Shown: piece after piece, positions 27,493 to 37,812 of the stretch
Numbering within the stretch: the first letter of the stretch is position 1
Layout: each line of letters opens with the position of its first letter
NCBI RefSeq assembly: GCF_026262505.1
Contig: NC_067203.1
Location: 19,573,411-19,637,410, forward strand
Reading direction: 5' to 3'
DNA: 64,000 nt
DNA from: Trichomonas vaginalis G3
Taxonomy: Eukaryota > Parabasalia > Trichomonadida > Trichomonadidae
Notes under the pieces: generated by a model
The model's input: only the letters and a program-made list of their open reading frames with translations
Database searches by the model: none
Told to the model about the DNA's origin: nothing
Program-made: the position numbers and the translations under genes

Positions 27493-30426
27493 TTGTCTTC
27501 AGATCTTGTTGATACGCTCGAAAATTTATATTTATCTTACGAATCAACAGAGCAGAAGGCCTTTCTTGAGCAAATTCAACAAATTGACGCAGATCCTGAT
27601 TCATTTTTAATACATTTATATCTGTTACATCGTTCCCAAAACAATAAAGTTCTTAAAATATGCGCTTTGCGACTAAGCTTTTTGATTTCTACATACATTG
27701 AACAACTTGAACCAGAAAAAATTCTTCAAATACAAAATTTGTTCATAGATTTGCTATACAAAACCAAAGATATTACTATTCTCAAATTCATAATGGATGA
27801 TGCGGCCGAATTTTTAAAGAAGACAATTGAAACTACTCCATGGAATGAAATTTTTATTTATGCAAATAAAATTATACAAGATCCAACGAAATCACAAGTA
27901 GGACTTCACATATGGAACGAAATATATCAATTTTATACTTCAGATGATTCTAGGCAAGCTTTATTTCATATTTTTACAATTTGTAATGAAATTCTTACAT
28001 CTTCTACTCATCCAGATGATCAGAATGAAGCACTTAATTTCCTTCAGTTCCATCTTGTTCGGATTGAAGAATATCTTTCAGAAGAAGAGAAAAATATTGG
28101 CGAACAAATTATTACAACTGTTCAAAACGAAATACACAGTAATTTATACTCAAACCATAATGAACAAGAGTTAAACTCATACATACGCATAGTTTGCAAT
28201 TTAGTTGCTGAATCTCCAGAATTTATCCAAGAATCTAAGTCAGATTTTTTACAAATTGCAATTTCGGCATGTTCAGATGACTCCATACCTATTAAATTGC
28301 GTATTTCCATGCATAACATCATTGAAGCTTTTGCTGAAATAATTGCATTAGAAAATAGAGAAGAAATTCCAATGATTATCAACAATTCGTGCAATCTAGC
28401 AATAGAAGCATGCAGAAATGATCTCGATTACAACTTCCCTCTTTCATTTTTCTATGGTTTATCAAAATCATTCAGCGATGATGCGGAAGAACTGTTCCAA
28501 ATCTTCATGCAGATTGTTCAGGAGCTTACAACTAATGATGATGGTGATGAATTGATGAAGACATGTTGCAAGAAAGTCTCTCTTTTGATACTTCGTTCAA
28601 TTTCTGAAGGTTTTCAAGAAATTATTGCAGAAAACATAGAATATTATTTAGAAGTTGCATTGCAAAACGATATAGAGGATGATGAAGAGGTTGTTAACTC
28701 AATTTGCAACGTAATTAGAGAAATTACAGATAATACTCCAGAATCATTGATTCCTTTTGTTGATGACATTGTTGAATACTTAGTATCAAGGATCAACAAT
28801 CATGATGCTTTGGTTGTTCTTGATAATCTCCTTTTTAAAGTCGAAAAAACACCAACAAACATTTCAGAAATGATCCAAATTTTGATGACTGATATTGAAG
28901 AAAAAGATGATTTCGTGGTCGAAAAAGTCCTCTCCTGTATAACAAGTGGACTCCAACATTTCGATGAAGTTGATGAAACAATTTTTGAAAGTTTGTCACC
29001 TTTTTTGTCAAAATTTTTCGAAAATCGGAAAGAAATGAAAGAAATTGTATTGGAATGTTATGGAAGATTAACAAAGACATGTCCACAGAGTATCAAAGCA
29101 CATCTTAATGAGATTGTTGACTTGATAGAAGAAAGTTTTTCATCAGAAAATTGTCAAATTGATAATTTATGTCGATGTATTGAAGAAATTTCTTTAGTTT
29201 TATGTAGATCGATTTCTGAATTCATTCCTGTTATTGTTCCTCCTCTTTGTTGTATAATACAGGATAAAGAGAAGTCAGCAAAAGAGGCTGCACCTTGTTT
29301 GAGATGTCTTTCGAAACTTTTTGGTTTAATTCCGAATGAAATGGAAGAATATTTACCTTTTATTGTTGATAACTTGAAAAAGAAACCATTTGAAAGCTCC
29401 GCTTACGTTAGTCCTTGTATAGAAGGCATTGCTTATTGTATTGATGGTTTATTGGCTTTGAATCAAGATACTTCTTTTTTCATACAAACATTTTTACCTT
29501 GTATCAAAGGATATCCTTCGAAAGATTCATTCTTTGGGTTCTTGTTAATTTCTGGAACAGCATTCTCGTCAATATCCAATTTGACACAGGAATTCTTCGA
29601 TGAATATTTCGGAATTTTCATAGACGCTTTGAATTTGAAGTTTTTGGGATTGTTGAAAAGTGACACTTCAAAAGAAATTGATCCATCATTGATTCATCCT
29701 TTGTTTTATGCTTTTAGTCAGTTTCTTCATGTTGCTGGTCCTGAATTATGTCTTCCATGCTTAGAAGTACTTTATAATACTTTACATTCTCAACAAAATT
29801 GTTCAAGTTTGATGAGAATTTATTCTTTAAATTTATTGTCAAGATTTTGTTTGATTTGTCATTTGGAATCTGAAATTTATGATATAACAATGAATGAAAT
29901 ATTCTCATTCTTGAATGTAACAGATAATGATTTGATTGTTCGAACAACTTTGCAATCTCTTTTTTATTTAGTTTCGACATCAAAAACAAAAACAATTCAA
30001 AATATTGAGACAATTTATGGATTTGTTAGAAAATGTCTTGATAATTTTAACTCTCCGAAAGTCATAAGAAAAGCATCTGTTGTTCTAGCAAAGCTTTTGT
30101 CTGAATATAATTTTGATAATACAAGTGAACTTATTGAAGAAATGTTGGTTACAATCAATCCTGAATTTGATTCAGATGAAATTGTTGGTGAAGCAGAATT
30201 TTGTTTTTACTTGATTAAGAATGGATTTTCTGATGAAGAATTGGTTGCAAAAATAGCTTGTGAATTCTTGTCATCTATGGATTTCTATATTTCACAAGTT
30301 TCAGATGAAATATACCAAGTAATTTTGCAAAAAGTCTCAACGTTTGATGATGAAGAAACTATAGCAGCAATTGTGAAATATAATCAATATAAAATAGAAA
30401 AAATACTATCTCATCTTCAGAGGTAG
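27493..30426 (+). CDS. Importin-beta/karyopherin-like HEAT-repeat protein
   Basis: About 977 residues of helical HEAT repeats along the whole length, for example SAKEAAPCLRCLSKLFGLIP and ECYGRLTKTCPQSIKAHLNE, with acidic stretches (EDDEEVVNSICNVIREIT). Length and repeat style fit importin-4/5-type nuclear import receptors, which bind cargo and Ran. The opening residues (SSDLVDTLENLYLSYES) fit an importin N-terminus. However the reading frame has no ATG until about residue 100: a stop lies at 27,481 and the expected start reads ATTG at 27,492-27,495. Either one base is extra, or a non-ATG start is used, or a short first exon exists. Another HEAT protein is possible. Confidence 0.6.
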   Translation: MSSDLVDTLENLYLSYESTEQKAFLEQIQQIDADPDSFLIHLYLLHRSQNNKVLKICALRLSFLISTYIEQLEPEKILQIQNLFIDLLYKTKDITILKFIMDDAAEFLKKTIETTPWNEIFIYANKIIQDPTKSQVGLHIWNEIYQFYTSDDSRQALFHIFTICNEILTSSTHPDDQNEALNFLQFHLVRIEEYLSEEEKNIGEQIITTVQNEIHSNLYSNHNEQELNSYIRIVCNLVAESPEFIQESKSDFLQIAISACSDDSIPIKLRISMHNIIEAFAEIIALENREEIPMIINNSCNLAIEACRNDLDYNFPLSFFYGLSKSFSDDAEELFQIFMQIVQELTTNDDGDELMKTCCKKVSLLILRSISEGFQEIIAENIEYYLEVALQNDIEDDEEVVNSICNVIREITDNTPESLIPFVDDIVEYLVSRINNHDALVVLDNLLFKVEKTPTNISEMIQILMTDIEEKDDFVVEKVLSCITSGLQHFDEVDETIFESLSPFLSKFFENRKEMKEIVLECYGRLTKTCPQSIKAHLNEIVDLIEESFSSENCQIDNLCRCIEEISLVLCRSISEFIPVIVPPLCCIIQDKEKSAKEAAPCLRCLSKLFGLIPNEMEEYLPFIVDNLKKKPFESSAYVSPCIEGIAYCIDGLLALNQDTSFFIQTFLPCIKGYPSKDSFFGFLLISGTAFSSISNLTQEFFDEYFGIFIDALNLKFLGLLKSDTSKEIDPSLIHPLFYAFSQFLHVAGPELCLPCLEVLYNTLHSQQNCSSLMRIYSLNLLSRFCLICHLESEIYDITMNEIFSFLNVTDNDLIVRTTLQSLFYLVSTSKTKTIQNIETIYGFVRKCLDNFNSPKVIRKASVVLAKLLSEYNFDNTSELIEEMLVTINPEFDSDEIVGEAEFCFYLIKNGFSDEELVAKIACEFLSSMDFYISQVSDEIYQVILQKVSTFDDEETIAAIVKYNQYKIEKILSHLQR

Positions 30427-30535
30427 GAATAAAATAAATTGTTAAATATATGTTTGTTTATTCGTAATGACGGGCTGCAAGATAAATCTGTTTTTTTATA
30501 TTTTAAATGTTGATGCATTTTCTCTGTTTGATTAT

Positions 30536-31393
30536 TCATACTTTGTTATTTATTATTCCTTCTTCTTTTTCAAGAAGTTCGATTCTTTTCATAATTAGTT
30601 CGATTTGATTTTCCATTGTTTTATGTTGCGTTTTAATTGTTTCAATAGCATTATCAAATGTCTCATTGTGCTTTTGAAGAGCTTTTACTGTCTCTTTAAT
30701 TGTTTCTTGTTCCTTTTTAATTGTTTCTTGCTGCTTTTCAAGTATTTCGAAATGTTTTTATTTGTTTCATCTTGTGTTTTAATTGTTTTAATTTCATTAT
30801 CATGTTTTTCATCGTGCTTTTCTAATATTAAAGTTTGATTTTGAAGAGCTTTTAATTTCATTATCATGTGTTTCATCGTGCTTTTGAAGAGCTTTTACTT
30901 TCTCTTTAATTGTTTCTTGTTGCTTTTCAAGTATTTCGAAACTTTTTTTATTTGTTTCATTTTGTGTTTTAATTGTTTGAATTTCATTATCAAGTGTTTC
31001 ATCGTTCTTTTCCAATATTGACAAACGATTTTGAAGCATTTTTACTTTCTCTGTAATTATTTTAATATACATTTTATGTGTTTCTGATTGTTTTTCTTGT
31101 GTTATAGATTGATTTTCAAGTGAGTTTATTCGTTGATCAGCTATTTCAGAATTTAATGTGGGCATTTTTGCCTTTATAATATCTACAAGAGTGGAGACAG
31201 AATTATTAGCATTTCTGGGGGTTTTAATAGGCATATTTGCATTGATTTTTAGTTGGGGCTGTTCGGGTAAAGTTAAAATATCAGATGAATCTAATTGTAC
31301 AATTTGTTTGATTGGTTTATTATCATCTTCATCGGCACTAAATATTTGATAGTCATTATCAATTTTGTCGATATGATTTGCATGATTATCCAT
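30536..31393 (-). pseudogene. Coiled-coil repeat protein gene with frame breaks
   Basis: The first 110 residues (MDNHANHIDKIDNDYQIF) are low-complexity and polar. After that come coiled-coil units of about 45 residues, ILEKQQETIKEKVKALQKHD then ETHDNEIKTIKTQNETNKK, repeated about three times. The same units continue past the first stop in other frames down to a stop at 30,536-30,538, with frame changes near 30,860 and near 30,755. The DNA repeats may have recombined or been misread. Likely a host structural or BspA-unrelated coiled-coil protein; function unknown. Confidence 0.55.
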
Positions 31394-32392
31394 CCAATAC
31401 TGAGAGTTTTTTGTAAAAAAATTTATTGCCTAGCGTGGGAATATTTATGAATTGTGGAGAGGTCAACCAGGTTCATATTATTATTACACATTATCTTAAC
31501 TTATTCTATTATGAACTTTGCACTATTCCTTCCTTTCGCATCCACATTTTCAAATACAGTGAAATATCTAAGTTACCATAAAGAGACACTGTGAATGACG
31601 CTTGAGTTTTAACAAAAACTCGAAATCTTCATTTGAATTTGTTATTATTACATATAAATCCAGATAAAAATTAAATAATTGTTGTAAACAGAAATTCATC
31701 AAAAGTGACACCTCAGAAAAGCTAAAATATTGAATTTTTGGAACTTTTGATAGAGCACGTTTTTAAATATTAATTAAAGTAAATGTATATTTTGTAAAGA
31801 TTCTTTTTAATAAAAAAATAAAATTTTGAAGAAGAACACAAAATCTTCTGAAAAATAATATCACATAAACTCATATTATTTTCTAATATACAACTATTTT
31901 ATATAAAAATCAAATTCAATGATCTTAAAAGCGAAGGATAAACCTCAAAATTTACGAATATAATGAGTGGGAATATAATGCTTATCTATCATAAAACCAT
32001 ATGAAATATCAATTTTTGCTTTACGCCTAATTTTTGACGACAATTAGCAAAAAATGTTAAATGTTAACACTCAGTCCATTTGAATATGAAAAATAAAATT
32101 GACTTTGATTAAATGTTTTTATTTATCATGCAATTCTTCTTGCGACCAAAGATTTGAATAAAAGTTCAAAAAATAAGATAGCTTAAAAAATAATATACGG
32201 TAGTGTTTACTAATAGATGAATAGTATATAAATTCTATTAAAATGGATTTGATCCAAAAAAATATATAAAATTTGATCATAAATAAAATCGTTTTAAATT
32301 ACTTATTCATTTAAATTATAACAATTATTTTTGATTTTTATTTATCATCCACATTCAAATTTGAATCTTATCACAAAAGAAGGACCACTTTT
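31394..32392. other. Intergenic, nothing recognised
   Basis: About 1 kb, very AT-rich, without open frames or repeats that I can support. Confidence 0.4.
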
Positions 32393-33029
32393 ATGACTAC
32401 TGCCAAATCTATAAGCAGAGAATGGCTATTTGAAGCTAAAAGAAGAATAGAAGAAGGTGAATCTTACAAAAGTGTGGGAAAGGAAGTTGAATTGGAAAAT
32501 GGTAAAATTAAATTGAATGTTGCCGAAAATACAATAAGAAGAGCATTTCAACTTCAAGAAATCGAATTACCAAAAGTTAGTCGCGGCAGAAAACCAAATC
32601 CACCAACATTTGAGCAAAAACAATTAATTAATTCTTGTGTTTCACAATATAAAGGAGGAATTTCAAAAACTTATTTATTGATTAAAAGGTTTCAAAATAT
32701 TGCTCAAAATCCCGATTGTGAGAAAGAAAAAGAAGAAATTGCAAAAGAATTTGAAAATATAGAAGATTTGACAAAAGATCAATTTTTTGACAATTTACAA
32801 AAAATAAAGCATCATCAAGTGGAAAAATTTATGATGGAATCAGGTTTATCTTCAAAAAGAGATTACAAACCAGCAAATCCACCTACCAAATATCGTGCCA
32901 TATCAAAGAATTTGATATGGCACTGCGATATTCATTACCTTCACGGTAATGTTTCTTTTCCATTTTTTGCCATATTGGATGATATGACACGTAAAGTTCT
33001 CAAAACTAAATTATTGAAAAACAAGTCTT
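32393..33029 (+). mobile_element. 5' part of an IS481-like transposase gene, cut by Maverick B
   Basis: 212 codons from ATG. An N-terminal helix-turn-helix region (SREWLFEAKRRIEEGESYKS and later KVSRGRKPNPP) is followed by the beginning of an rve/DDE core: LIWHCDIHYLHGN with the first catalytic Asp near residue 178 and FFAILDDMTRKVL after it. The rest of the core, with the second and third catalytic acids, is gone. The reading stops within two bases of the first base of Maverick B's terminal repeat, so the stop codon is made by the junction. This resembles IS481-type DNA transposons of protists; the exact family is uncertain. Confidence 0.6.
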
Positions 33030-33221
33030 AGTTAGTAAACATATCTTGGGTACGGCGGCACTGCGCGCCTCCTTACCCATTATATGTGAATTTGACACTT
33101 TACGAAACCGCTAACGTATATTTTACAACACAAACGACAACACTAACTTAACCTTAAATATTTACAAAGCCACCAACCTCTTCACCCACTAACGAACTCA
33201 CTAATGAAAAAATAAACGTTC

Positions 33222-33506
33222 TCATAAATTTTCCTCAATATCTTCATCATCAGTGTTAACCCTATTGTAGTCATACTTGAAGTCATAAACTTTCTCTAAC
33301 TTCTTAACGTACAATTTACATAACTTACCTTCGTCATCGTATGGTTTAATGATATAACTATTTCTATCTTTATACACAGTCAATGAAAAGTCAACTGGTC
33401 TCGGATGTATTTGAAAGAACATGTTATGCTCAGGAAGGAAGAATAAATGTTTAAATGTATGTTTGTTATACTGTGGAATTCGAATGAGTTGCTTTTGTTC
33501 TGTCAT
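33222..33506 (-). CDS. Terminal-repeat gene, paralogue of 54,681-55,007
   Basis: 94 residues. The pattern HTFKHLFFLPEHNMFFQI aligns with HEFKNLFFVPRENTFYQI of the gene at the other end; both continue with a short beta segment (FSLTVYKD / VSLSVYEG) and end in acidic residues. The gene points outward, toward the element's left tip. The start follows TTTTATTTTTATATAAATG. Unknown function; a small beta-sheet domain is likely. Open throughout. Confidence 0.6.
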   Translation of the reverse strand: MTEQKQLIRIPQYNKHTFKHLFFLPEHNMFFQIHPRPVDFSLTVYKDRNSYIIKPYDDEGKLCKLYVKKLEKVYDFKYDYNRVNTDDEDIEENL

Positions 33507-33593
33507 TTATATAAAAATAAAATAAAAAATAAAATAAAAAATAAACTTAAAAATAAATGATATCACCACTCCCACACGTATGAAAACATAGCG

Positions 33594-34003
33594 AAAAAAT
33601 AAATTTAGGTGAAGTGGTGAAATCTCACCTCTTTTTTCACCTCTTTTTTCACCCACACTAACGTTTTCACTAACGAACTCACTAATGAAAAAATAAACGT
33701 TGTCAGAGGTGAAAAATAAATTTAGGTGAAGTGGTGAAATCTCACCTCTTTTTTCACCTCTTTTTTCACCCACACTAACGTTTTCACTAACGAACTCACT
33801 AATGAAAAAATAAACGTTGTCAGAGGTGAAAAATAAATTTAGGTGAAGTGGTGAAATCTCACCTCTTTTTCACCTCTTTTTTCACCCACACTAACGTTTT
33901 CACTAACGAACTCACTAATGAAAAAATAAACGTTGTCAGAGGTGAAAAATAAATTTAGGTGAAGTGGTGAAATCTCACCTCTTTTTTCACCTCTTTTTTC
34001 ACC
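33594..34003. repeat. Tandem repeat, 117-bp unit, about 4 copies
   Basis: GAAGTGGTGAAATCTCACC recurs at 33,611, 33,728, 33,844 and 33,961. Each unit carries CACCTCTTTTTTCACC and can fold back on its AGGTGAAAAATAAATT part. The opposite end of the element has only one diverged unit-like region. Confidence 0.85.
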
Positions 34004-34015
34004 CTGTTGAATTCA

Positions 34016-34549
34016 TTACTTTATAACTCTCTTCCTTGGTTTCTTTTTAGTTGCTTTCTTCACGTCTGTCTCCAACTTGACTGTCTTTCTTCTTCGGCCG
34101 TAATGATACCAGTTACTTCCACCAGTCAATGGGTCAAATGGTCTTTCGTAAGGGTTTCCATACATTCCATAGGGACCATACGGAAGAACTGCTGGTGGAA
34201 GTTGTGGAGAAGAAACATTTTCTTTAGTTCCATCGACTCTATTTAAATGCATTGTTTCACCTTTCATCTGGTCATTAAAGTCTTTTGCATGTTTTGCAAA
34301 CTCATCGTCCTTTCCTAAAGCATTTTCTGACTCAGTCGCAACCAAATTGGATGCTTTATTTATGAGCCCTATTTTATTTAATCTTAACTTCTTTGCAACC
34401 CAGCCTCCAATCTTTCCTTTATTTGCGTCTAATGTCTTTGAAACCCTTTCTCCACTCATTTTATTTACTGCGTCATAAGCCCCAAGTGCTTTTGCTCCAA
34501 ATGCTAATGCTTTTGTTCCCATTGCGCCTAAAGCTGCCCAAGCTACCAT
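34016..34549 (-). CDS. Amphipathic/basic minor virion protein candidate
   Basis: 177 residues. N-terminus is an Ala/Gly-rich hydrophobic helix (MVAWAALGAMGTKALAFGAK); the middle is charged; residues 125-150 are Pro/Gly/Tyr-rich (PYGPYGMYGNPYERP); the C-terminus is very basic (KKATKKKPRKRVIK). A membrane-active helix plus basic tail is reminiscent of adenovirus protein VI or core proteins. That is analogy, not homology. The gene opens the leftward virion block. Confidence 0.4.
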   Translation of the reverse strand: MVAWAALGAMGTKALAFGAKALGAYDAVNKMSGERVSKTLDANKGKIGGWVAKKLRLNKIGLINKASNLVATESENALGKDDEFAKHAKDFNDQMKGETMHLNRVDGTKENVSSPQLPPAVLPYGPYGMYGNPYERPFDPLTGGSNWYHYGRRRKTVKLETDVKKATKKKPRKRVIK

Positions 34550-34774
34550 TTACACCATATTAAAATCATCTCTCTTCAATATTATCTCATAAAAGTTCTC
34601 GTTACTGGAGAAAGTCAATGAAACATAAGCGTTCTCACGGGCTTCGCCCTCACCGCTTTGCGGTCTATCTAACTTATTTCTTATATCATCTATACGCTTC
34701 AAAATGTCTGAACAATTGCTAACATCTTCTACAACAGTTATTTCATCATGAATGACCTTCAAGAACAAGCTCAT
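34550..34774 (-). CDS. Small protein, unknown, with GC-rich hairpins in its DNA
   Basis: 74 residues, MSLFLKVIHDEITVVEDV at the start. The central residues RPQSGEGEARENA are encoded by two GC-rich hairpins (34,639-34,649 and 34,652-34,664) that look like an in-frame insert. It abuts both neighbours with no gap, as in a transcription unit. Function unknown. Confidence 0.45.
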   Translation of the reverse strand: MSLFLKVIHDEITVVEDVSNCSDILKRIDDIRNKLDRPQSGEGEARENAYVSLTFSSNENFYEIILKRDDFNMV

Positions 34775-35653
34775 TTAATATGCAATTAAAATCATCTCAA
34801 TAATGAGTCCATCCTTTCCATCTTTAGGTAGCACAACATCTTTCATTGAAGAAGGTTCGACAAGTCTTATGTTAAACTTACTGACAAAGTTTGTTATACT
34901 ATAATGCTTCGGCGGCGAATACATAGTTTGAAAGACATAATATAGATTCTTCAGCAAATTCACTTATACTGGATTTTATAACAATGTTCTCACGAGACCA
35001 AATACCACCAATTGACAATCTTGTAAGCAATCCTGCTGAACCTTCTACTGTAAACGTCGATGGTAACATTCCACGAAGGTCATCTATTGACATCGTTGAG
35101 TCACTGAATTTAAATATTTTCTTAAAGCAATCGTCATTATCTAACCATGCAATAGCTTTGAAGTTTTCATTCGAATATACATCTGCTTCATTAAATGTAA
35201 AACCTGACTTCTTTGCAGAGATGACTTTAAAATCTATTGAGTTTGTTTCAAAATTATATGCTATGGTAACTTCTGAAGGTAATGGATGTCCTTCCGCAGT
35301 CAGTTGTTCTCTCACTACCGTTTGAAGCTTTGTGTAAAAACTTTCATGTCATCTCCTGTATCTAAGTTCACATACACAGCAACAGGGAAACTATCTTGCT
35401 TCTTTGTTTCATCATTATATCTCAAAACATTAAAGTTCTTCAATAATATTGTTCTTCCTGCTGGAATACTTCGAACCTGTCTGATTTCAATAGCTTTCTC
35501 ACCTCCTACATACTCTACCCAGTGTCTTGGATATTCATAAGTATACTGACTTTCTTGAATTTTGGTTGGTTTCATCATAACGTGTTCATAGTATATCTTT
35601 ATACTCTTGTCAGTTAGACTCGGTGCTATGTTCTGAATATTTCTGACTTGCAT
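34775..35653 (-). pseudogene. Minor capsid candidate, paralogue of 50,512-51,369 (broken)
   Basis: About 293 codons, close to the 285 of its paralogue. Both open with a beta-rich region in which a Pro-x-x-W segment is followed by EK-x-I (YPRHWVEYVGGEKAIEI here). I place the start at the ATG at 35,653, after a TTTAT...AAAAATG context; a longer reading needs a TTG start and overlaps the ATPase leader. Broken (about two breaks). A jelly-roll vertex protein is possible; unproven. Confidence 0.4.
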
Positions 35654-35669
35654 TTTTAATGGAGATAAA

Positions 35670-36549
35670 ATGAAGCATTTAATACATGACGTAGATGAAG
35701 ACATGAATGAAACTACAGACAAACTTAACTCTTCTCTTATTCTTCCTTTCAGTAAGATATGAGTTCTGTTCAAATGGTGTATTTCTATTGTGGAAAGATG
35801 GGTTCAGGTAAGACATTTAACCTCATTCGTCATATACTCATAACAGAGCGTTTAGGAAACGACTCTTACTATGACCAAATCATTATATCAGCAACTTCAG
35901 ACTCTATGGACTCAACAGCGAAAACATTTATGTCAAAAGTTCAAGCCTCTGTCGTTAAAGTTCCAGACAGTGAACTCATTGAATTTCTTCAACGTTACAT
36001 TCGACGTAAGAGGAAATATTATGCCATCGTAGAGTTCATACAGTCAGGAATGCAAAAGACTTCTGAGGAGATGGAAAGAATTATTGACAAACACCACTTA
36101 CGTCAATACTCAGGAGTTTACGATATGAAACGACTTACAAACTACATTCTATCAAAACTTTCAAAATACCCCTTCAAAAAGTATCCTTCAAACACTCTTC
36201 GTTTGTGACGACTTCGCCGGAAAAGGTTTAGTGTCAAAGCCTGACTCACCATTAGCTAACATCATAACTAAAGTCAGACATTACCATTTAACTGTAGCAA
36301 TACTTATGCAAACATGGAGTTTTTGCTTTAAACATAAAACGTCTCATAACTGACTTCGTTATCTTTCAAGGTTTCTCACGTTATGATATTGAACTCATTT
36401 GGAAACAGTCAGGTATAACATTACCTTTTGAAGAAATTTGGGAAGCATATAAGTCTCTCATCTCTCCTCGTTCATACCTTGAGATTCATATCATGACTAA
36501 TACCATTAAAGTCAAAAATATTCCATGGGAACGACCAACATTGTTTTAA
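35670..36549 (+). pseudogene. FtsK/HerA-type packaging ATPase of Maverick B (broken)
   Basis: Walker A is YFYCGKMGSGKTFNLI, with a Walker B-like VCDDFAG further on and a C-terminal GFSRYDIELIW segment like the GFSRQQLNVML of the Maverick A ATPase. Role: DNA packaging into capsids. Divergent from the minor capsid candidate upstream; its stop shares a TTAA with the convergent next gene. It is broken (about three breaks). Confidence 0.6.
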
Positions 36550-36943
36550 AGTTTAACCTTCAATTGACTGATGGTAAACAAATTCCATGCATCTCTGTCG
36601 CCATTTCTGTTAATATTTTTGCTGTCATTCATATCATCCACTTCCCCATCCGTTAGCTTTTGAGGATATGCGTTAGAATAGCTGTTCTTAAATGAAGGCT
36701 TTTCACCTTTGAGAGCATAAACTCTATAACTTTCTGCATACTTTATGTTTGAACCTCCTGAGCCATCATTGACATAAATTTTTATAGGCTTCCACCCTTT
36801 GTTCATATTCCTGCTTCTTCCCTTTGCTCTTTTGTTCAGTAGTTCTACATCTTTATACACAGCTCCTGTCTCAGTGAATTCAACAATATTTTCATTCGTT
36901 AGCTTTACATTCAAACCCTTGTCGAGTATATTGTTCATTTCAT
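36546..36943 (-). CDS. Conserved-type Maverick protein, unknown
   Basis: About 132 residues from the ATG at 36,943 (or 130 from the next one, MNNILDKGLNVKL); a longer open stretch upstream overlaps the divergent gene and is unlikely. The DNA on either side of 36,943-36,973 gives both genes a T-rich leader. Glycine- and Asn-rich in the second half (VNDGSGGSNIKYAES). No family recognised. Confidence 0.45.
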
Positions 36944-36972
36944 ACATATAAAAGGTTTTTATTCTATATGAA

Positions 36973-37577
36973 ATGAGAAGCAAATCCATCTTAGCTGGTG
37001 CCGTTAATGTTCCAATTGAACCAACATCAAATGTTGACTCACGAACGACAAACAATATTGTCATAAAGAACTATAGTTCAGAGTGTTTGAAAGAAAAAGA
37101 ACCAGAGCTGAAATCCGTGAATTTAAACACAGCTTCAAACGCTAACGCTACATCAGATGTTAAGTTAGAGTATCCACCACTGGACCAAATTCTTTCAAGA
37201 GAAGCCAACGACAACCCTTACACAAATGTTCAAACAAATCCTTCAGATAACGTAGACCATTACCTTCTCAGTTATACAAACAATTTTACTCAAAGACGAT
37301 AAGAAGCTTTTGATAAATCTTATATAAGATAATTCTAACAAAGGAGGACCTTGAAAATGTTATATCACGAATAACAGGAAAGCAATGTGTCATTGACTAT
37401 CTCGACCCTGAAATCGAATGCTGTGGTCAAACGCCAATATTCATGAAAATAGGTAACATCCGCATCATTGAAACACCAGGAACTACAGGAGTTGAGTTTA
37501 AGTATAAATATTCGAACGAGTATACAAAACTTTCAACAGAATATAAGCTTTGTTTGAAATATGTTTTAGTAAATTAA
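36973..37577 (+). pseudogene. Maverick B version of the DEx-CCG protein (broken)
   Basis: N-terminus MRSKSILAGAVNVPIE, a Pro-containing linker, an NPYTNV segment like NPYKID in Maverick A, and a C-terminal part with PEIECCGQTP then a KYSNEYTKL helix. Same length class and same order (ATPase side, before the penton-like gene) as the protein at 2294-2962. Broken (one or two breaks). Convergent with the next gene through a shared TTAA. Confidence 0.55.
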
Positions 37578-37812
37578 AGCAACTTATAGTATCTATCCAA
37601 AACTTCTTCAACAGTATCGAACTCATCTTCATAATGCAAACCTAATCTTATTGACTTGGTGCAGTTTTCACTAACACAATATTTTTCTGTTCTCTTGACT
37701 GACATAACTAACTTCATTTGTTTCATCAAACAGCAACAACCAAAGTTCATGACCTAATACATAACATTCATACTTTATATTTTTAGCTCTGAGTTCTCTT
37801 GTAAGCTGTTGC
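37574..37812 (-). pseudogene. Small gene, unknown (broken)
   Basis: An open region starts with MQQLTRELRAKNIKYECYV at 37,812 and a second in a different frame ends with DEFDTVEEVLDRYYKLL at 37,574. Both have protein-like composition and the start overlaps the end of the penton-like gene. Probably one small gene of about 75-80 codons with a break. Function unknown. Confidence 0.3.

Larger units (their letters stand above)
33030..34027. repeat. Left inverted terminal region of Maverick B
   Basis: The outer 33,030-33,226 is the reverse complement of 55,007-55,213. Further in, 33,541-33,615 matches 54,572-54,645 and the inner edge (CCTGTTGAATTCATT) matches 54,520-54,550. The region encloses one gene and a 117-bp tandem repeat that is expanded only on this side. 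Confidence 0.8.

Noticed and set aside
33507-33773. 88-residue minus-strand gene with MGEKRGEKRGEISPLHL
   Set aside because: It translates the 117-bp tandem repeat and the leader of the next gene; repeated composition, no relative elsewhere.
34984-35540. Plus-strand genes opposite the minor capsid candidate
   Set aside because: Antisense shadows without start context; the minus-strand reading has a paralogue.
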